DNA of 43,089 nucleotides from Allobosea sp. Root381 (GTDB lineage: Bacteria; Pseudomonadota; Alphaproteobacteria; Rhizobiales; Beijerinckiaceae): assembly GCF_001429395.1 (NCBI RefSeq), contig NZ_LMJT01000025.1:1-43089 (forward strand), read 5' to 3'. Made by a program: the position numbers and the translations under genes. Of the stretch, positions 25,079 to 35,124 are shown in pieces (the stretch's first letter is position 1; each line of letters begins with the position of its first letter). The notes beneath the pieces were generated by a model that saw nothing but the letters and a program-made list of their open reading frames with translations, ran no database searches and was not told where the DNA came from.

Positions 25079-25576
25079 CTAATGCTTGATCGCGATGCGC
25101 TTGACCTGAGACTGCGCCCTCTCGCTCTTGGGCAGGACGACCGTCAGCACGCCGTTCCTGAAGCGGGCATCGATCTTGTCCTGCTCGACCTCATAGCCGA
25201 GGGGGATGTGACGCTCGAAGCGGCCGTAATACCGCTCCGAAAACTGCCTCTCCTTGTTCTCGCTCTCGGCGCGCTTCTCGCCCCTGAGGGTGAGAGTGTC
25301 ACCATCGAGCAGGATCTCCAGGTCCTTCTCCTCCATTCCCGGAATTTCGGCGGTCACCTTGATATCCCCGGCTGTCTCGGAGACCTCGACCTTCGGCCAA
25401 CCGCCGTTGAAGGGCGGCAGCGAACCAAGGCTGTCGAACGAGCGGTACATGTCGTCGAACAGACGATTGACCTCGCGATGGAGCGAGAAGACGGGGTTGT
25501 GCTGATCATCGCGATACAGCGCGGGAGGCCGATTGCCGTTATCGCGGCCCCAGGGGATCAAATCTCGAACGCTCAT
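25079..25576 (-). CDS. Small heat-shock protein, Hsp20 family
   Basis: The 165-aa protein has the alpha-crystallin domain: PKVEVSETAGDIKVTAEIPG at its start and the signature ARFRNGVLTVVLPKSE near the end, followed by the short C-terminal RIAIKH with an I-x-I motif. It binds unfolding proteins in the cytoplasm without ATP. I chose the ATG at 25576 because AAGGAGG lies 6 nt upstream, and the frame extends 22 codons further without support. It lies 88 bp downstream of the other Hsp20 gene and probably shares its transcript. Its own leader lacks the ROSE motif. Confidence 0.93.
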   Translation of the reverse strand: MSVRDLIPWGRDNGNRPPALYRDDQHNPVFSLHREVNRLFDDMYRSFDSLGSLPPFNGGWPKVEVSETAGDIKVTAEIPGMEEKDLEILLDGDTLTLRGEKRAESENKERQFSERYYGRFERHIPLGYEVEQDKIDARFRNGVLTVVLPKSERAQSQVKRIAIKH

Positions 25577-25664
25577 GACATCCTCCTTGCGTTCAAACAT
25601 CGAAGCGGATTCGCGGCGCCGGGCTCGCCGCCCGGCGCTCAACGCTGATTCAATCAGCCTCTGC

Positions 25665-26141
25665 TCAGGCTGCGCGCTTCTCCGAGTCGATCTGCCGCCG
25701 ATCGGCTTTCGGCAGTGCGGTGCCGGTGGCGATGTCGATCCGGCGCGGCTTCATCGCCTCTGGCAGCTCGCGTTTCAGATCGACCGTCAGCAAACCGTTC
25801 TCGAGGTTGGCGGCCACGATCTTGACGTGGTCAGCAAGCTCGAAGCGGCGCTGGAAGGTGCGCTCGGCAATGCCGTGGTGCAGATATCGGCCATTGTCCT
25901 GGCCGGCCTTCTGCCCGGACACCACCAGTAGGTTCGGCTCATGCGTGATGGTGAGCTCGTCCCGCGAGAAGCCGGCCACGGCCATCGTAATGCGATATTC
26001 GTCGTCATCGGTCTTGACGATGTCGTAGGGCGGCCAGTTGCCGGGCGGGTCCAGCCGGCTTGCGGCTTCAATCGCACCGAATATGCGGTCGAAGCCGATG
26101 CTCGATCGATACAAAGGAGAAAAATCGAAGACGGTTCTCAT
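25665..26141 (-). CDS. Small heat-shock protein, IbpA/HspA-like Hsp20
   Basis: The 158-aa protein opens MRTVFDFSPLYRSSIGFDRI, the classic start of rhizobial class A sHsps and E. coli IbpA, and continues with the alpha-crystallin domain (YRITMAVAGFSRDELTI; ANLENGLLTVDLKRELPE). It forms oligomers that hold denatured proteins for refolding. The ATG at 26141 follows GGAGGAT, which is itself part of a ROSE-type thermometer. Upstream on the same strand lies a sigma-32-like promoter. It is first in a probable two-gene operon with the Hsp20 gene at 25079. Confidence 0.95.
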   Translation of the reverse strand: MRTVFDFSPLYRSSIGFDRIFGAIEAASRLDPPGNWPPYDIVKTDDDEYRITMAVAGFSRDELTITHEPNLLVVSGQKAGQDNGRYLHHGIAERTFQRRFELADHVKIVAANLENGLLTVDLKRELPEAMKPRRIDIATGTALPKADRRQIDSEKRAA

Positions 26142-26240
26142 AACCACATCCTCCATTGAGCAACATGGGCACAAATCGGTCATTCCGAGGTCTCACCGAT
26201 GTCGGCTTGACCGGCCGATCCCTCAAAAGGCGATCGGCAA
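26142..26240 (-). ncRNA. ROSE-type RNA thermometer in the hsp20 5' UTR
   Basis: Just before the start codon the minus strand reads TTGCTC-AAT-GGAGGAT (26148-26163). The TTGCT segment can pair with the Shine-Dalgarno sequence, leaving the G opposite G that is typical of ROSE elements, so that heat melts the helix and allows translation. A near copy (TTGCTT ... GAGGAGGAT) lies before the gene pair at 26763. The UTR of about 100 nt from the promoter at 26247-26274 has the expected length. I did not fold the upstream hairpins. Confidence 0.7.
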
Positions 26241-26246
26241 TTAGCG

Positions 26247-26274
26247 ATTTGGATCCGGTCGGCGGACGTTCAAG
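26247..26274 (-). promoter_or_regulatory. Sigma-32 (RpoH)-like promoter of the hsp20 operon
   Basis: On the minus strand CTTGAA (26269-26274) and CCAAAT (26247-26252) are separated by 16 bp, fitting the alphaproteobacterial RpoH consensus. The predicted transcript starts near 26240, about 100 nt before the Hsp20 start. Confidence 0.6.
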
Positions 26275-26469
26275 GGGATCAGTGAGATTTTTTGGGGGAA
26301 TCGTTCGATGGCTCGGAAACGGTGCCGCGCTGGGTGGGAGCTCCCCGTCGGGCTGGGCTCTCAAAGCCGTAACCGCCCGCCCCAAATCCGGGGCAGGATT
26401 TCGGCAATAAAACAGCGTCCCGCGGCTTCGGAAATGCCCGGCCCCACCGGTGCGGAGCCGGGCCACTGG

Positions 26470-26766
26470 TCAGGCGTGGCCGCGCGAGCCTTCCTTGCGG
26501 CTGCTGGCGAACGCGGCCACGTCGGGCGCTAGAAGATCATGCTTTTCCGCCCAGGACGCGAACAAGCCGCGTGCCGTGTCTGGTTCTATCTCGCCGCGGA
26601 TCGCCGCCAGGCAGGCCTTCAGCGCGAAGCCGTGGACCGCATCGCGCCGGCTCGCCGGCCAGTCGGCCAGGAACATGTAGGCCTCCATGGCGGACGCGAT
26701 CGCCGCCGGGTGCCCGAGCCCGGTCAGGATCACGACCGGCCTCTCGAAATCATCTGATGTCGTCAT
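26470..26766 (-). CDS. DUF982 protein under heat-shock-type leader
   Basis: The 98-aa product contains VVILTGLGHPAAIASAMEAY, then FLADWPASRRDAVHGFALKA, the pattern of DUF982, a small alphaproteobacterial domain of unknown role. The ATG at 26766 overlaps the stop codon of a 14-codon upstream frame (ATGA) and follows GGGAGGG, so translation is probably coupled. A ROSE-like leader and a possible sigma-32 promoter upstream suggest heat induction. Confidence 0.8.
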   Translation of the reverse strand: MTTSDDFERPVVILTGLGHPAAIASAMEAYMFLADWPASRRDAVHGFALKACLAAIRGEIEPDTARGLFASWAEKHDLLAPDVAAFASSRKEGSRGHA

Positions 26767-26807
26767 GCAGCCCTCCCTCGGTGGGGAGCGAGTGCCAACA
26801 TTGCCAT
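26763..26807 (-). CDS. Short leader peptide upstream of DUF982
   Basis: A 14-codon frame, MAMLALAPHRGRAA, begins 8 nt after the GGAGG of the ROSE-like hairpin, and its TGA overlaps the ATG of the DUF982 gene. The position makes it the direct target of the thermometer. A second in-frame ATG lies just upstream, at 26813. It may be a translated leader or the relic of an Hsp20 start. Confidence 0.45.
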   Translation of the reverse strand: MAMLALAPHRGRAA

Positions 26808-26890
26808 AGCCATATCCTCCTCGAAGCAACATGGATCCGGTTTGGTTGATCGCCGCGTCGAGCGCGCTGTCGCTGTCGGCGGCTTGCCAT
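26808..26890 (-). ncRNA. Second ROSE-like RNA thermometer
   Basis: The minus strand reads CCATGTTGCTTCGAGGAGGA (ending near 26815), very close to the block before the Hsp20 gene (CCATGTTGCTCAATGGAGGA). TTGCT can pair with AGGAT, again leaving a G-G mismatch. It precedes the 14-codon leader frame and DUF982. Confidence 0.6.
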
Positions 26891-26892
26891 CA

Positions 26893-26919
26893 TTTTGGGA
26901 TGACTTTTCGCGAATCAAG
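26893..26919 (-). promoter_or_regulatory. Possible sigma-32-like promoter for the DUF982 unit
   Basis: CTTGAT (26914-26919) and CCAAAA (26893-26898) on the minus strand are spaced by 15 bp. The match is weaker than for the hsp20 and groES promoters, but the distance to the ROSE-like leader is the same. Confidence 0.4.
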
Positions 26920-26937
26920 CCCGCCGCAACATCGACG

Positions 26938-27207
26938 TCACTGGAGCCGGAACTCGCCGCTGACCGCGCTGAGGTCGGCCGGACCGATCAGGTCCTTGTG
27001 TGCGACGGTGATGCGGAACAGCCTGCCCTCGAGCTTGGCCTGCCAGAAGGCGAGGAACTTGTTGAGCTCAGGAAAGCGCGGAGCGAGGTCGTAGTCCTGC
27101 CAGATATATTCCTGCAGGATCGATGGGTGGTCGGGCAATCGGTAGAGGATGCCGGCGGTGGTCAATCCGTAGCCGGCGATCTGGCGGGCGAAGTCCGTCG
27201 AAGCCAT
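26938..27207 (-). CDS. usg: Usg-like protein
   Basis: The 89-aa product (FARQIAGYGLTTAGILYRLP, then DHPSILQEYIWQDYDLAPRF) matches the Usg family, small proteins first noted near tryptophan genes and widespread in Rhizobiales, with unknown biochemical role. I chose the ATG at 27207, preceded by GGGAG and AAAGGA; the frame continues to 27255 without support. It diverges from groES, sharing a 255-bp control region. Confidence 0.8.
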   Translation of the reverse strand: MASTDFARQIAGYGLTTAGILYRLPDHPSILQEYIWQDYDLAPRFPELNKFLAFWQAKLEGRLFRITVAHKDLIGPADLSAVSGEFRLQ

Positions 27208-27302
27208 TCCTTTCAGCTCCCTGGTTTCACTGCGCCGATGGCAGCGGATTTCCAACGCTTTGGCAAGCTGAATGGTTGCGTTTGTGCTGCCTTTTCAGCC
27301 TG

Positions 27303-27329
27303 TTAGCACTCGATCAAAAAAAGTGCTGC
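27303..27329 (+). promoter_or_regulatory. CIRCE-like operator upstream of groES
   Basis: TTAGCACTC, a 9-nt spacer and AAGTGCTGC match the HrcA-binding CIRCE consensus (TTAGCACTC-N9-GAGTGCTAA): a perfect left arm and a right arm with three mismatches. It lies 7 bp upstream of the predicted -35 box, about 130 bp before groES. Confidence 0.65.
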
Positions 27330-27335
27330 CGACCT

Positions 27336-27364
27336 CTTGAAGGCCAAAAACAAGCAACCCAAAT
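27336..27364 (+). promoter_or_regulatory. Sigma-32-like promoter of groES-groEL
   Basis: CTTGAA (27336-27341) and CCAAAT (27359-27364), 17 bp apart, fit the RpoH consensus and repeat the hsp20 promoter boxes. The predicted leader is about 90 nt. Confidence 0.65.
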
Positions 27365-27462
27365 CATCGCGCGGGTATGGCGCCTCAGGGGCGCGCGGAA
27401 CCTCGCCGCGAGACCCGAACAGGGCCGACCCGCTTTGACATGATGGAAAACTGGAGGAACTC

Positions 27463-27777
27463 ATGAAGTTTCGGCCACTGCATGACCGCGTCGTCGTGAA
27501 GCGCATCGACGCGGAGGAGAGGACCCGGGGCGGAATCATCATCCCCGACACTGCCAAGGAGAAGCCGCAGGAGGGCGAGGTCGTCGCCGTCGGCGCCGGC
27601 GCGCGCGACGAGACCGGCAAGCTCGTGCCGCCCGACGTCAAGGTCGGCGACCGCGTGCTCTTCGGCAAATGGAGCGGCACCGAGGTCAAGATCGATGGCC
27701 AGGATCTCCTGATCATGAAGGAGACCGACATCATGGGCGTCGTCGAGACCACTGCCGCCCTCAAGAAGGCCGCCTGA
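27463..27777 (+). CDS. groES: Co-chaperonin GroES
   Basis: The 104-aa protein is full length: [20 protein letters not shown] at the start, the mobile loop containing [16 protein letters not shown], and the roof and C-terminal strands ([15 protein letters not shown]). It caps the GroEL cavity during ATP-driven folding in the cytoplasm. GGAGG lies 5 nt before the ATG. It forms an operon with groEL 58 bp downstream, under the CIRCE-like site and sigma-32-like promoter upstream. Confidence 0.98.
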   Translation: MKFRPLHDRVVVKRIDAEERTRGGIIIPDTAKEKPQEGEVVAVGAGARDETGKLVPPDVKVGDRVLFGKWSGTEVKIDGQDLLIMKETDIMGVVETTAALKKAA

Positions 27778-27829
27778 CGGGGCCTTTATCCCACATCATC
27801 AACCTGAAACCTCAAGTCTGAAGGAGTGA

Positions 27830-29461
<1,632 letters not shown>

Positions 29462-29466
29462 GCATC

Positions 29467-29495
29467 GTGGGCGCCGCGGTTTCCGCGGCGCCCAC
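29467..29495 (+). terminator. Terminator hairpin of groES-groEL
   Basis: Perfect 13-bp arms (GTGGGCGCCGCGG and complement) with a TTT loop begin 6 bp after the groEL stop. The downstream U-run is short, but the stem is strong. Confidence 0.8.
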
Positions 29496-29533
29496 TTCTA
29501 ACGTCCAAATTTCTAGGCATGCTGAGGGGAGCC

Positions 29534-29749
29534 ATGCCCTTTTCATCACTGACCGATCCCATCGACTTGGCCCGCGCCGAAGCTGCTTTCGAAAAGGCGT
29601 GGTCGAAACTCAAGCCGGCGCTTCCGGAAGGTTCGGACGAGTTAGAGCGAAACAACCTCGCCTATATCGTGGCTTCGCTGGTTCCGCTGGCGCTCGACGA
29701 GGATGATCTCGCACAGCGCGCGATCGATCGGTTTCGCGAGAAGGCCTAG
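29534..29749 (+). CDS. Hypothetical protein (71 aa)
   Basis: The product (MPFSSLTDPIDLARAEAAFE and on) is acidic, helical and unrecognised. I chose the ATG at 29534 because GAGGGGA lies 3-10 nt upstream; an ATG five codons earlier lacks such a site. It sits after the groEL terminator and 12 bp before the next small gene, so the two probably form an operon. Confidence 0.6.
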   Translation: MPFSSLTDPIDLARAEAAFEKAWSKLKPALPEGSDELERNNLAYIVASLVPLALDEDDLAQRAIDRFREKA

Positions 29750-29761
29750 GCGAGAGGCCGC

Positions 29762-30070
29762 ATGAAATCCCCTACATTTCCTCAATCGCATCAGATATCC
29801 GACATGACCGATGCCCCACAGGAACCTAAGGACCTCTCGCCTTCCGACCGCTTCAAGGCCCTCATCACCAATGCTGAGAGCGCAACGTATGGGCTCAAGG
29901 ATAATCTCCTGGCCGTCATGACGCGGGATGGATCAGCAACGTGGCAGACCGTCGCCGCTCACATCGAGGCTCAGTTGCCTGGCGCCGGCGAGTTCGCGAC
30001 CGCGCGCCTGAACGCCATACTTGCTCTGATCAGGACGCTATCCAACCGACAAACGTCCGGAAGCGGGTGA
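29762..30070 (+). CDS. Hypothetical protein (102 aa)
   Basis: The acidic, helical product (SDRFKALITNAESATYGLKD then NLLAVMTRDG) has no signal peptide or motif known to me. GAGAGG precedes the ATG at 29762; a second possible start is 29804. It follows the 71-aa gene and precedes the broken htpG by 113 bp. Confidence 0.55.
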   Translation: MKSPTFPQSHQISDMTDAPQEPKDLSPSDRFKALITNAESATYGLKDNLLAVMTRDGSATWQTVAAHIEAQLPGAGEFATARLNAILALIRTLSNRQTSGSG

Positions 30071-30183
30071 GCGCCGCTCTCTATACCCCCCGGCCGTCAG
30101 CAAACAGGCTGGCTCGCCGCGGTCCTGCGCGATATCGCTCTCCGCCAGAGTCTCCCCGCTGCCAATCTATTCGAGAAATCCGA

Positions 30184-32066
30184 ATGACAACGACCGCCAC
30201 AGCCGAGCATCGCAGCTTCGAAGCCGACGTCTCCCGCCTTCTGCACATGATGGTGCATTCGGTCTATTCCGACCGGGACGTCTTTCTGCGCGAGCTGATC
30301 TCAAACGCAGCCGACGCGTGCGAGAAGCTGCGCTACGAAGCGATCGGCAATCCCGAACTTCTGGGGGGCGACCCGAAGCTCGCGATCACCATCTCAGCCG
30401 ATCCAGAGGCCGGCAGGCTAACTATTGCCGACAACGGCATCGGTATGAGCCATGACGAGATGATCGAAGCTCTCGGCACGATCGCCCGCTCCGGTACGCG
30501 CAGCTTCATGGAGCGGGTAGCAACCGCCGATGGTAAGGACGGCGCGCAGCTCATCGGCCAGTTCGGCGTCGGCTTTTATTCCGCCTTCATGGTCGCCGAG
30601 AAGGTCGAGGTCGTCAGCCGTCGCGCCGGTAGCGCCGAAGCCTGGTCCTGGTCCTCGGATGGGAAGGGCGAGTTCACGGTGGCGCCGGCGCCCCTGAAAG
30701 ATGCTCCAGCACGCGGAACACGCGTGACGCTTCACCTGATGGAGGAGGCCAAGTCCTATGCCGAGCGCTGGACGCTGGAGCGCATCGTCAAGAAACAGTC
30801 CGGCCATGTGCCTGTTCCGATTTCGCTGATCAGGGAGCCGGGCGCCGATGCGGTCGCCCTCTCCGACGGGGCCGCGCTCTGGACCAGGCCGAAAAGCGAG
30901 ATCACGAAGGACGAATACGCCGATTTCTACCGCAGCGTTGCTGGACAATATGACGAGCCGGCGGCCACGATCCATTTTCGCGCGGAAGGCCTGCACGATA
31001 TACCGCGCTGGCCTTCGTCCCGGGCGCGCGTCCGTTCGATCTCTTCGATGCCGACCGCAAAGGGCGGATCAAGCTTTATGTGAAGCGCGTCTTCATCACG
31101 GACGAAGCCGAACTCCTGCCGCGCTACCTGCGCTTCGTTCGCGGTATCGTCGACACAGCCGACCTGCCGCTCAACGTCTCCCGCGAGATGATCCAGGACA
31201 GCCCACTGCTCGGTGCGATCAAGAAGGGCGTCACCAGCCGTGTCCTCGCCGATCTCGCGAAACTGGCCGAACAGGAACCGGACACATTCCGCCTGATCTG
31301 GGAAAACTTCGGCGTCGTCATCAAGGAAGGGCTTTACGAGGATTTTGCGCGCCGCGAGCAGCTGCTCGGCCTCGCTCGCTTCCGGACGACAACCTCCAGC
31401 GAAGAGTCGCGCAGCCTCAAGGGCTATATCGGCGCGCTCAAGGACAACCAGACCGCGATCTACTACATCGCCGGCGACGACGCCTCCCGGATTGCCAACT
31501 CCCCGCAGCTCGAAGGTTTCCGGGCGCGGGGCATCGAGGTGCTGCTGCTGTCGGATCCGATCGACAGCTTCTGGGCCTCGGCAGCACCGGAATTCGAAGG
31601 CAAGCCGTTCAAATCCGTGACCCAAGGTGCGGCCGATCTCGGTCTGATCCCGCTGCTCGACGGCGCAACGCCTTCTTCCGCTGAAACGGATGAGACAATC
31701 GGTGCGCTGCTCGCGTCGATGAAGGAGATCTTGGCGGACGAGGTCGCTGACGTCCGAACCTCCGATCGATTGACCGAGAGCGCGGTCTGCCTTGTTGCAT
31801 CGGACAAGGGGCTGGATCGCCAGTTCGAACGCTTGCTCAGCGCAGCAGGCCGGGTCGACAGCGCGGCCATGCCGATCCTCGAGGTCAACCCGCGCCATGC
31901 GATGGTCTCAGCCCTCGCGTCTGTCGAAGATGATGCGTTGCGTAGCGACGTCGCCCATCTGCTCCTGGATACCGCCCGCGTCTTGGACGGCGAACGCCCG
32001 ATAGACGCAAGTGCATTCACCGAACGGCTGAACCGGCTGGTGATGCGAAGCTTCAGCGATGGCTGA
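30184..32066 (+). pseudogene. htpG: HtpG (Hsp90) gene with a single frameshift
   Basis: The gene encodes a complete Hsp90: ATP-binding GHKL domain with ELISNAADACEKLRY, ADNGIGMSHDE and GQFGVGFYSAF, then the middle domain (VKRVFITDEAELLPRYLRFV, then RGIVDTADLPLN) and the C-terminal dimerisation part ending VMRSFSDG. After IHFRAEGLHD the frame breaks at about 30999, where CACGATATACC should read as if one base were missing. Continuing one frame over gives TALAFVPGARPFDLFDADRK. Restored length is about 627 aa. As given, translation stops at 31083. Either a true one-base deletion or an assembly error explains it. Confidence 0.9.
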
Positions 32067-32213
32067 GCAGGGAGCGAGGGAAAGCGTGACCGTGCGGGCT
32101 GGCGTCGCTTGCGCGCTTCCCCATTTCGCTCAGCTTCGAACGTCCGGTTCTGGGTCGCTTCCCAATGTCCGATTGTGGCGCATTTCGCTGTGCAGAGAGA
32201 GGAGCGCTGACAG

Positions 32214-32909
32214 CTATAGGGAGGTCACTGGCGCTTGGGCGGCCTGCTTCCGCTCGCTATAGCGGGTCGTCAGATAATCCGACCGGTCACGCGTGAGAAG
32301 CGTGAAGCGGACAAGCTCCTCCATGACGTCGACCACCCGGTCGTAATAGGCGGACGGCTTCATGCGCCCCGCCTCGTCGAACTCCTGATAGGTCTTGGCG
32401 ACCGAACTCTGGTTCGGGATCGTCACCATCCGCATCCAGCGCCCGAGCACCCTCAGCGCGTTGACCGCGTTGAAGCTCTGCGAGCCGCCCGACACCTGCA
32501 TCACCGCCAGCGTGCGCCCCTGCGTCGGTCGGACGGAACCCAGCTCCAGCGGAATCCAGTCAATCTGGCTCTTGAACACGCCCGTGATCGTGCCGTGCCG
32601 CTCGGGGCTGCACCAGACCTGGCCTTCGGACCACAGGGCGAGGTCGCGAAGCTCCTTCACCTTGGTATGGTCCGCAGGGACGCTGTCGGGCATCGGCAGG
32701 CCGGAGGGATCGAACACCCGCGTCTCGGCGCCGAGGTGCTGGAGGATGCGCTCGGCTTCCAGCGTCAGCAGGCGGCTGTAGGAACGGGTCCGGAGGGACC
32801 CATAGAGCAGCAGGATGCGCGGCGGGTGCAAGGCGCGTTTCGTCGGCTCCAGCCGGCTGAGGTCCGGCGTGGCGAGACGATCGAGGTCGATGTTGGGGAG
32901 ATCGCTCAT
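32214..32909 (-). CDS. arsH: ArsH, NADPH-dependent FMN organoarsenical oxidase
   Basis: The 231-aa protein is a flavodoxin-fold reductase: [20 protein letters not shown] is the FMN phosphate loop, and [20 protein letters not shown] is diagnostic of ArsH. It oxidises trivalent methylarsenicals with FMN and NADPH. The start at 32909 overlaps the stop of the MFS gene (ATGA), so translation is coupled. It is the last gene of the arsenic operon. Confidence 0.95.
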   Translation of the reverse strand: MSDLPNIDLDRLATPDLSRLEPTKRALHPPRILLLYGSLRTRSYSRLLTLEAERILQHLGAETRVFDPSGLPMPDSVPADHTKVKELRDLALWSEGQVWCSPERHGTITGVFKSQIDWIPLELGSVRPTQGRTLAVMQVSGGSQSFNAVNALRVLGRWMRMVTIPNQSSVAKTYQEFDEAGRMKPSAYYDRVVDVMEELVRFTLLTRDRSDYLTTRYSERKQAAQAPVTSL

Positions 32910-34087
32910 GCGGCGGGTGTCTTTGCTCTGAAGGTGACCGCGACCAGAGCCATGACGACGAGGACGTCGACGACGGCGAGGATCGCCAGGACGGATTGAC
33001 TGAGGGCAACGCCGCCGCGCTCGAACATGACGCCGGCGGCGAACGGGGCGGCGGCGGACGCCAGCAAGGCGGGACGGGCGAGCCGGCCCATCACGGCGGC
33101 GTAGTCGTCCCGCCCTAACAGCGCGAGCGGCACGGCGCCTCGGGCGATGGACCAGACGCCGTTGCCGGCACCGTAGACCACGATGGCGATCGCCAGGATC
33201 GGCAGGCCGGTCCAGATCAGGATGAGGCCGAGCGCGATCAAGGCGGCGCCGGAGAGCAAGGTCCAAAGCGCGTCGAAGCGCTTGCCTACCGTCATTTCCA
33301 CGATGCGGCCGCCGACTTGCGCGGGGCCGATCAGCATGCCGTAGCCGACCGCGACCGCCAGGGTGGCTCCGGCGGCCTGGAGCAGGGTCAGCAGCTGGAC
33401 GGAGACGACCGAGGAGACGAAGGCGCTCAGGGGCAAGGCGATCGTCAGCAGCAGGAGCTGGAGACGGCGGCGTTTGTCGACCGCTGGTGGCGCAACGTCG
33501 GCCTCGGACGTCGAGACCTCGGCGACCTGCCGGCGCGGCAGGGTCGCGAGCAGGAGCGGCAGCGAGACGAGGACCTGGATTCCGGCATAGACGAAACAGG
33601 CGGAGCGCCAGCCGTAACGCTCGACGAGAAAGGCCGAGAGCGGCCAGCAGACGGTGCTGGCGAAACCTCCGTAGAGCGTGAGCGTCGTGATCGCCGAGCG
33701 CGCGGACTGGCCGTAGATCGTGCCCAGCGTGGCGAAGGCCGCGTCGTAGAGGCCCGCGCCCATGCCGGCCCCGATGATGGTCCAGCCAAGGACGTAGACG
33801 GGCAGGCTCGGAGCCGCCCCGATGGTGGCCAGCCCGATCGCCAGAAGCCCTGCGGAGGCGGCTAGTACGATGCGGCCGCCCCATTCGCCGATGGCCCGCC
33901 CCACCCTTGGCGACACCGCCGCCGCCATGAGCTGGCCCGCCGAGAGCCCGCCCGCCACCCAGCCGAGCGGCCATCCGGTATCTGCGGCCACCGGCGCGTT
34001 CAGGACCGCCGGCAGGTAGGTCGACGAGCCCCAGGCCAGGATCTGCGTGATGCCCAGCGCCCCGACGACGAGCCGCCGGTCAGACAT
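32906..34087 (-). CDS. MFS transporter of the arsenic operon
   Basis: The 393-aa protein has about twelve transmembrane helices ([20 protein letters not shown] onward) and a major-facilitator layout: a cytoplasmic loop between helices 6 and 7 ([15 protein letters not shown]) and [17 protein letters not shown] in helix 4-5. MFS proteins in ars operons export organoarsenicals or arsenic-linked metabolites, but the substrate here is not shown. The start at 34087 overlaps the acr3 stop by 8 bp. Its place between acr3 and arsH supports a role in arsenic handling. Confidence 0.85.
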   Translation of the reverse strand: MSDRRLVVGALGITQILAWGSSTYLPAVLNAPVAADTGWPLGWVAGGLSAGQLMAAAVSPRVGRAIGEWGGRIVLAASAGLLAIGLATIGAAPSLPVYVLGWTIIGAGMGAGLYDAAFATLGTIYGQSARSAITTLTLYGGFASTVCWPLSAFLVERYGWRSACFVYAGIQVLVSLPLLLATLPRRQVAEVSTSEADVAPPAVDKRRRLQLLLLTIALPLSAFVSSVVSVQLLTLLQAAGATLAVAVGYGMLIGPAQVGGRIVEMTVGKRFDALWTLLSGAALIALGLILIWTGLPILAIAIVVYGAGNGVWSIARGAVPLALLGRDDYAAVMGRLARPALLASAAAPFAAGVMFERGGVALSQSVLAILAVVDVLVVMALVAVTFRAKTPAA

Positions 34088-35123
34088 CCGCAGGCACCCT
34101 GGCGCCAAGTTCGTACCAACCCTTGGACCGGTTCACGATCCAGACGACCGAGAGCATGACCGGCACCTCGATCAGCACGCCGACCACCGTGGCCAGCGCG
34201 GCGCCGGAGTTGAAGCCGAACAGGCTGATCGCGGCGGCGACGGCGAGCTCGAAGAAGTTCGAGGCCCCGATCAGCGCCGAGGGGCCGGCGACGCAATGCC
34301 GCTCGCCGGCGAGCCGGTTCATCCCGTAGGCCAGCCCGGCGTTGAAGTAGACCTGGATCAGGATCGGGACGGCCAGGATCGCGATGATCGAGGGCTGGGC
34401 GACGATCTGCTCGCCCTGGAAGCCGAAGAGCATCACCAGCGTGGCCAGCAGCGCCACGAGCGAGAACGGGGACAGCCGGTCTAGGAGGCGCTTCAGGTCC
34501 GGCTCGCCACCCGACGCCAGGAGCGACCTGCGGATGAGCTGGGAGACGATCACCGGGACCACGATGTAGAGCGCGACCGACAGCGTCAGCGTGCCCCAGG
34601 GCACGGTGATCGCGGACAGGCCGAGCAGCAGGCCGACGATCGGCGCGAAGGCGACGACCATGATCGCGTCGTTCAGGGCGACCTGGCTCAGCGTGAAGTG
34701 GGGCTCGCCCCTGATGAGGTTCGACCAGACGAAGACCATGGCCGTGCAGGGCGCCGCGGCGAGGATGATCAGCCCCGCGATATCGGAATCGATCTGGTCG
34801 GCGGGCAGGTTCGGTCGGAAGAGCCAGCCGATGAACAGCCAGCCCAGCAAGGCCATCGAGAACGGCTTGATCGCCCAGTTCACGAACAGAGTGACGCCGA
34901 TGCCGCGCCAGTGCCGGCCGACATGGCGGAGAGAAACGAAGTCGATCTTGAGAAGCATCGGGACGATCATCAGCCAGATCAGGACCGCCATGGGCAGGTT
35001 GACCTTGGCGATCTCCATCGCGCCGACGATCTGGAAGGCGGCCGGGAACAGGTGGCCCAGGGCGACGCCGGCGACGATGCACAGCGCCACCCACAGCGTG
35101 AGGTAACGTTCGAAGGCGGACAT
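34080..35123 (-). CDS. acr3: ACR3-family arsenite efflux transporter
   Basis: The 347-aa protein has about ten transmembrane helices and the ACR3 features: the conserved Cys in LAAAPCTAMVFVWSNL, required in studied members, MLLKIDFVSL near the start, and the Asn/Gly-rich helix GASNFFELAVAAAISLFG. It exports As(OH)3 or antimonite by proton antiport. The gene starts one base after the fusion-gene stop and overlaps the MFS gene. It is sometimes named arsB. Confidence 0.96.
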   Translation of the reverse strand: MSAFERYLTLWVALCIVAGVALGHLFPAAFQIVGAMEIAKVNLPMAVLIWLMIVPMLLKIDFVSLRHVGRHWRGIGVTLFVNWAIKPFSMALLGWLFIGWLFRPNLPADQIDSDIAGLIILAAAPCTAMVFVWSNLIRGEPHFTLSQVALNDAIMVVAFAPIVGLLLGLSAITVPWGTLTLSVALYIVVPVIVSQLIRRSLLASGGEPDLKRLLDRLSPFSLVALLATLVMLFGFQGEQIVAQPSIIAILAVPILIQVYFNAGLAYGMNRLAGERHCVAGPSALIGASNFFELAVAAAISLFGFNSGAALATVVGVLIEVPVMLSVVWIVNRSKGWYELGARVPADV

Positions 35124-35124
35124 C

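Noticed and set aside
25022..25648. Plus-strand 208-codon frame opposite the Hsp20 gene
   Set aside because: Antisense shadow; the minus strand encodes a clear alpha-crystallin domain.
32214..33974. 586-codon minus-strand frame covering ArsH and most of the MFS gene
   Set aside because: Only the part after 32909 is ArsH. The upstream part is the wrong frame of the MFS gene and is Arg/Ala-rich nonsense.
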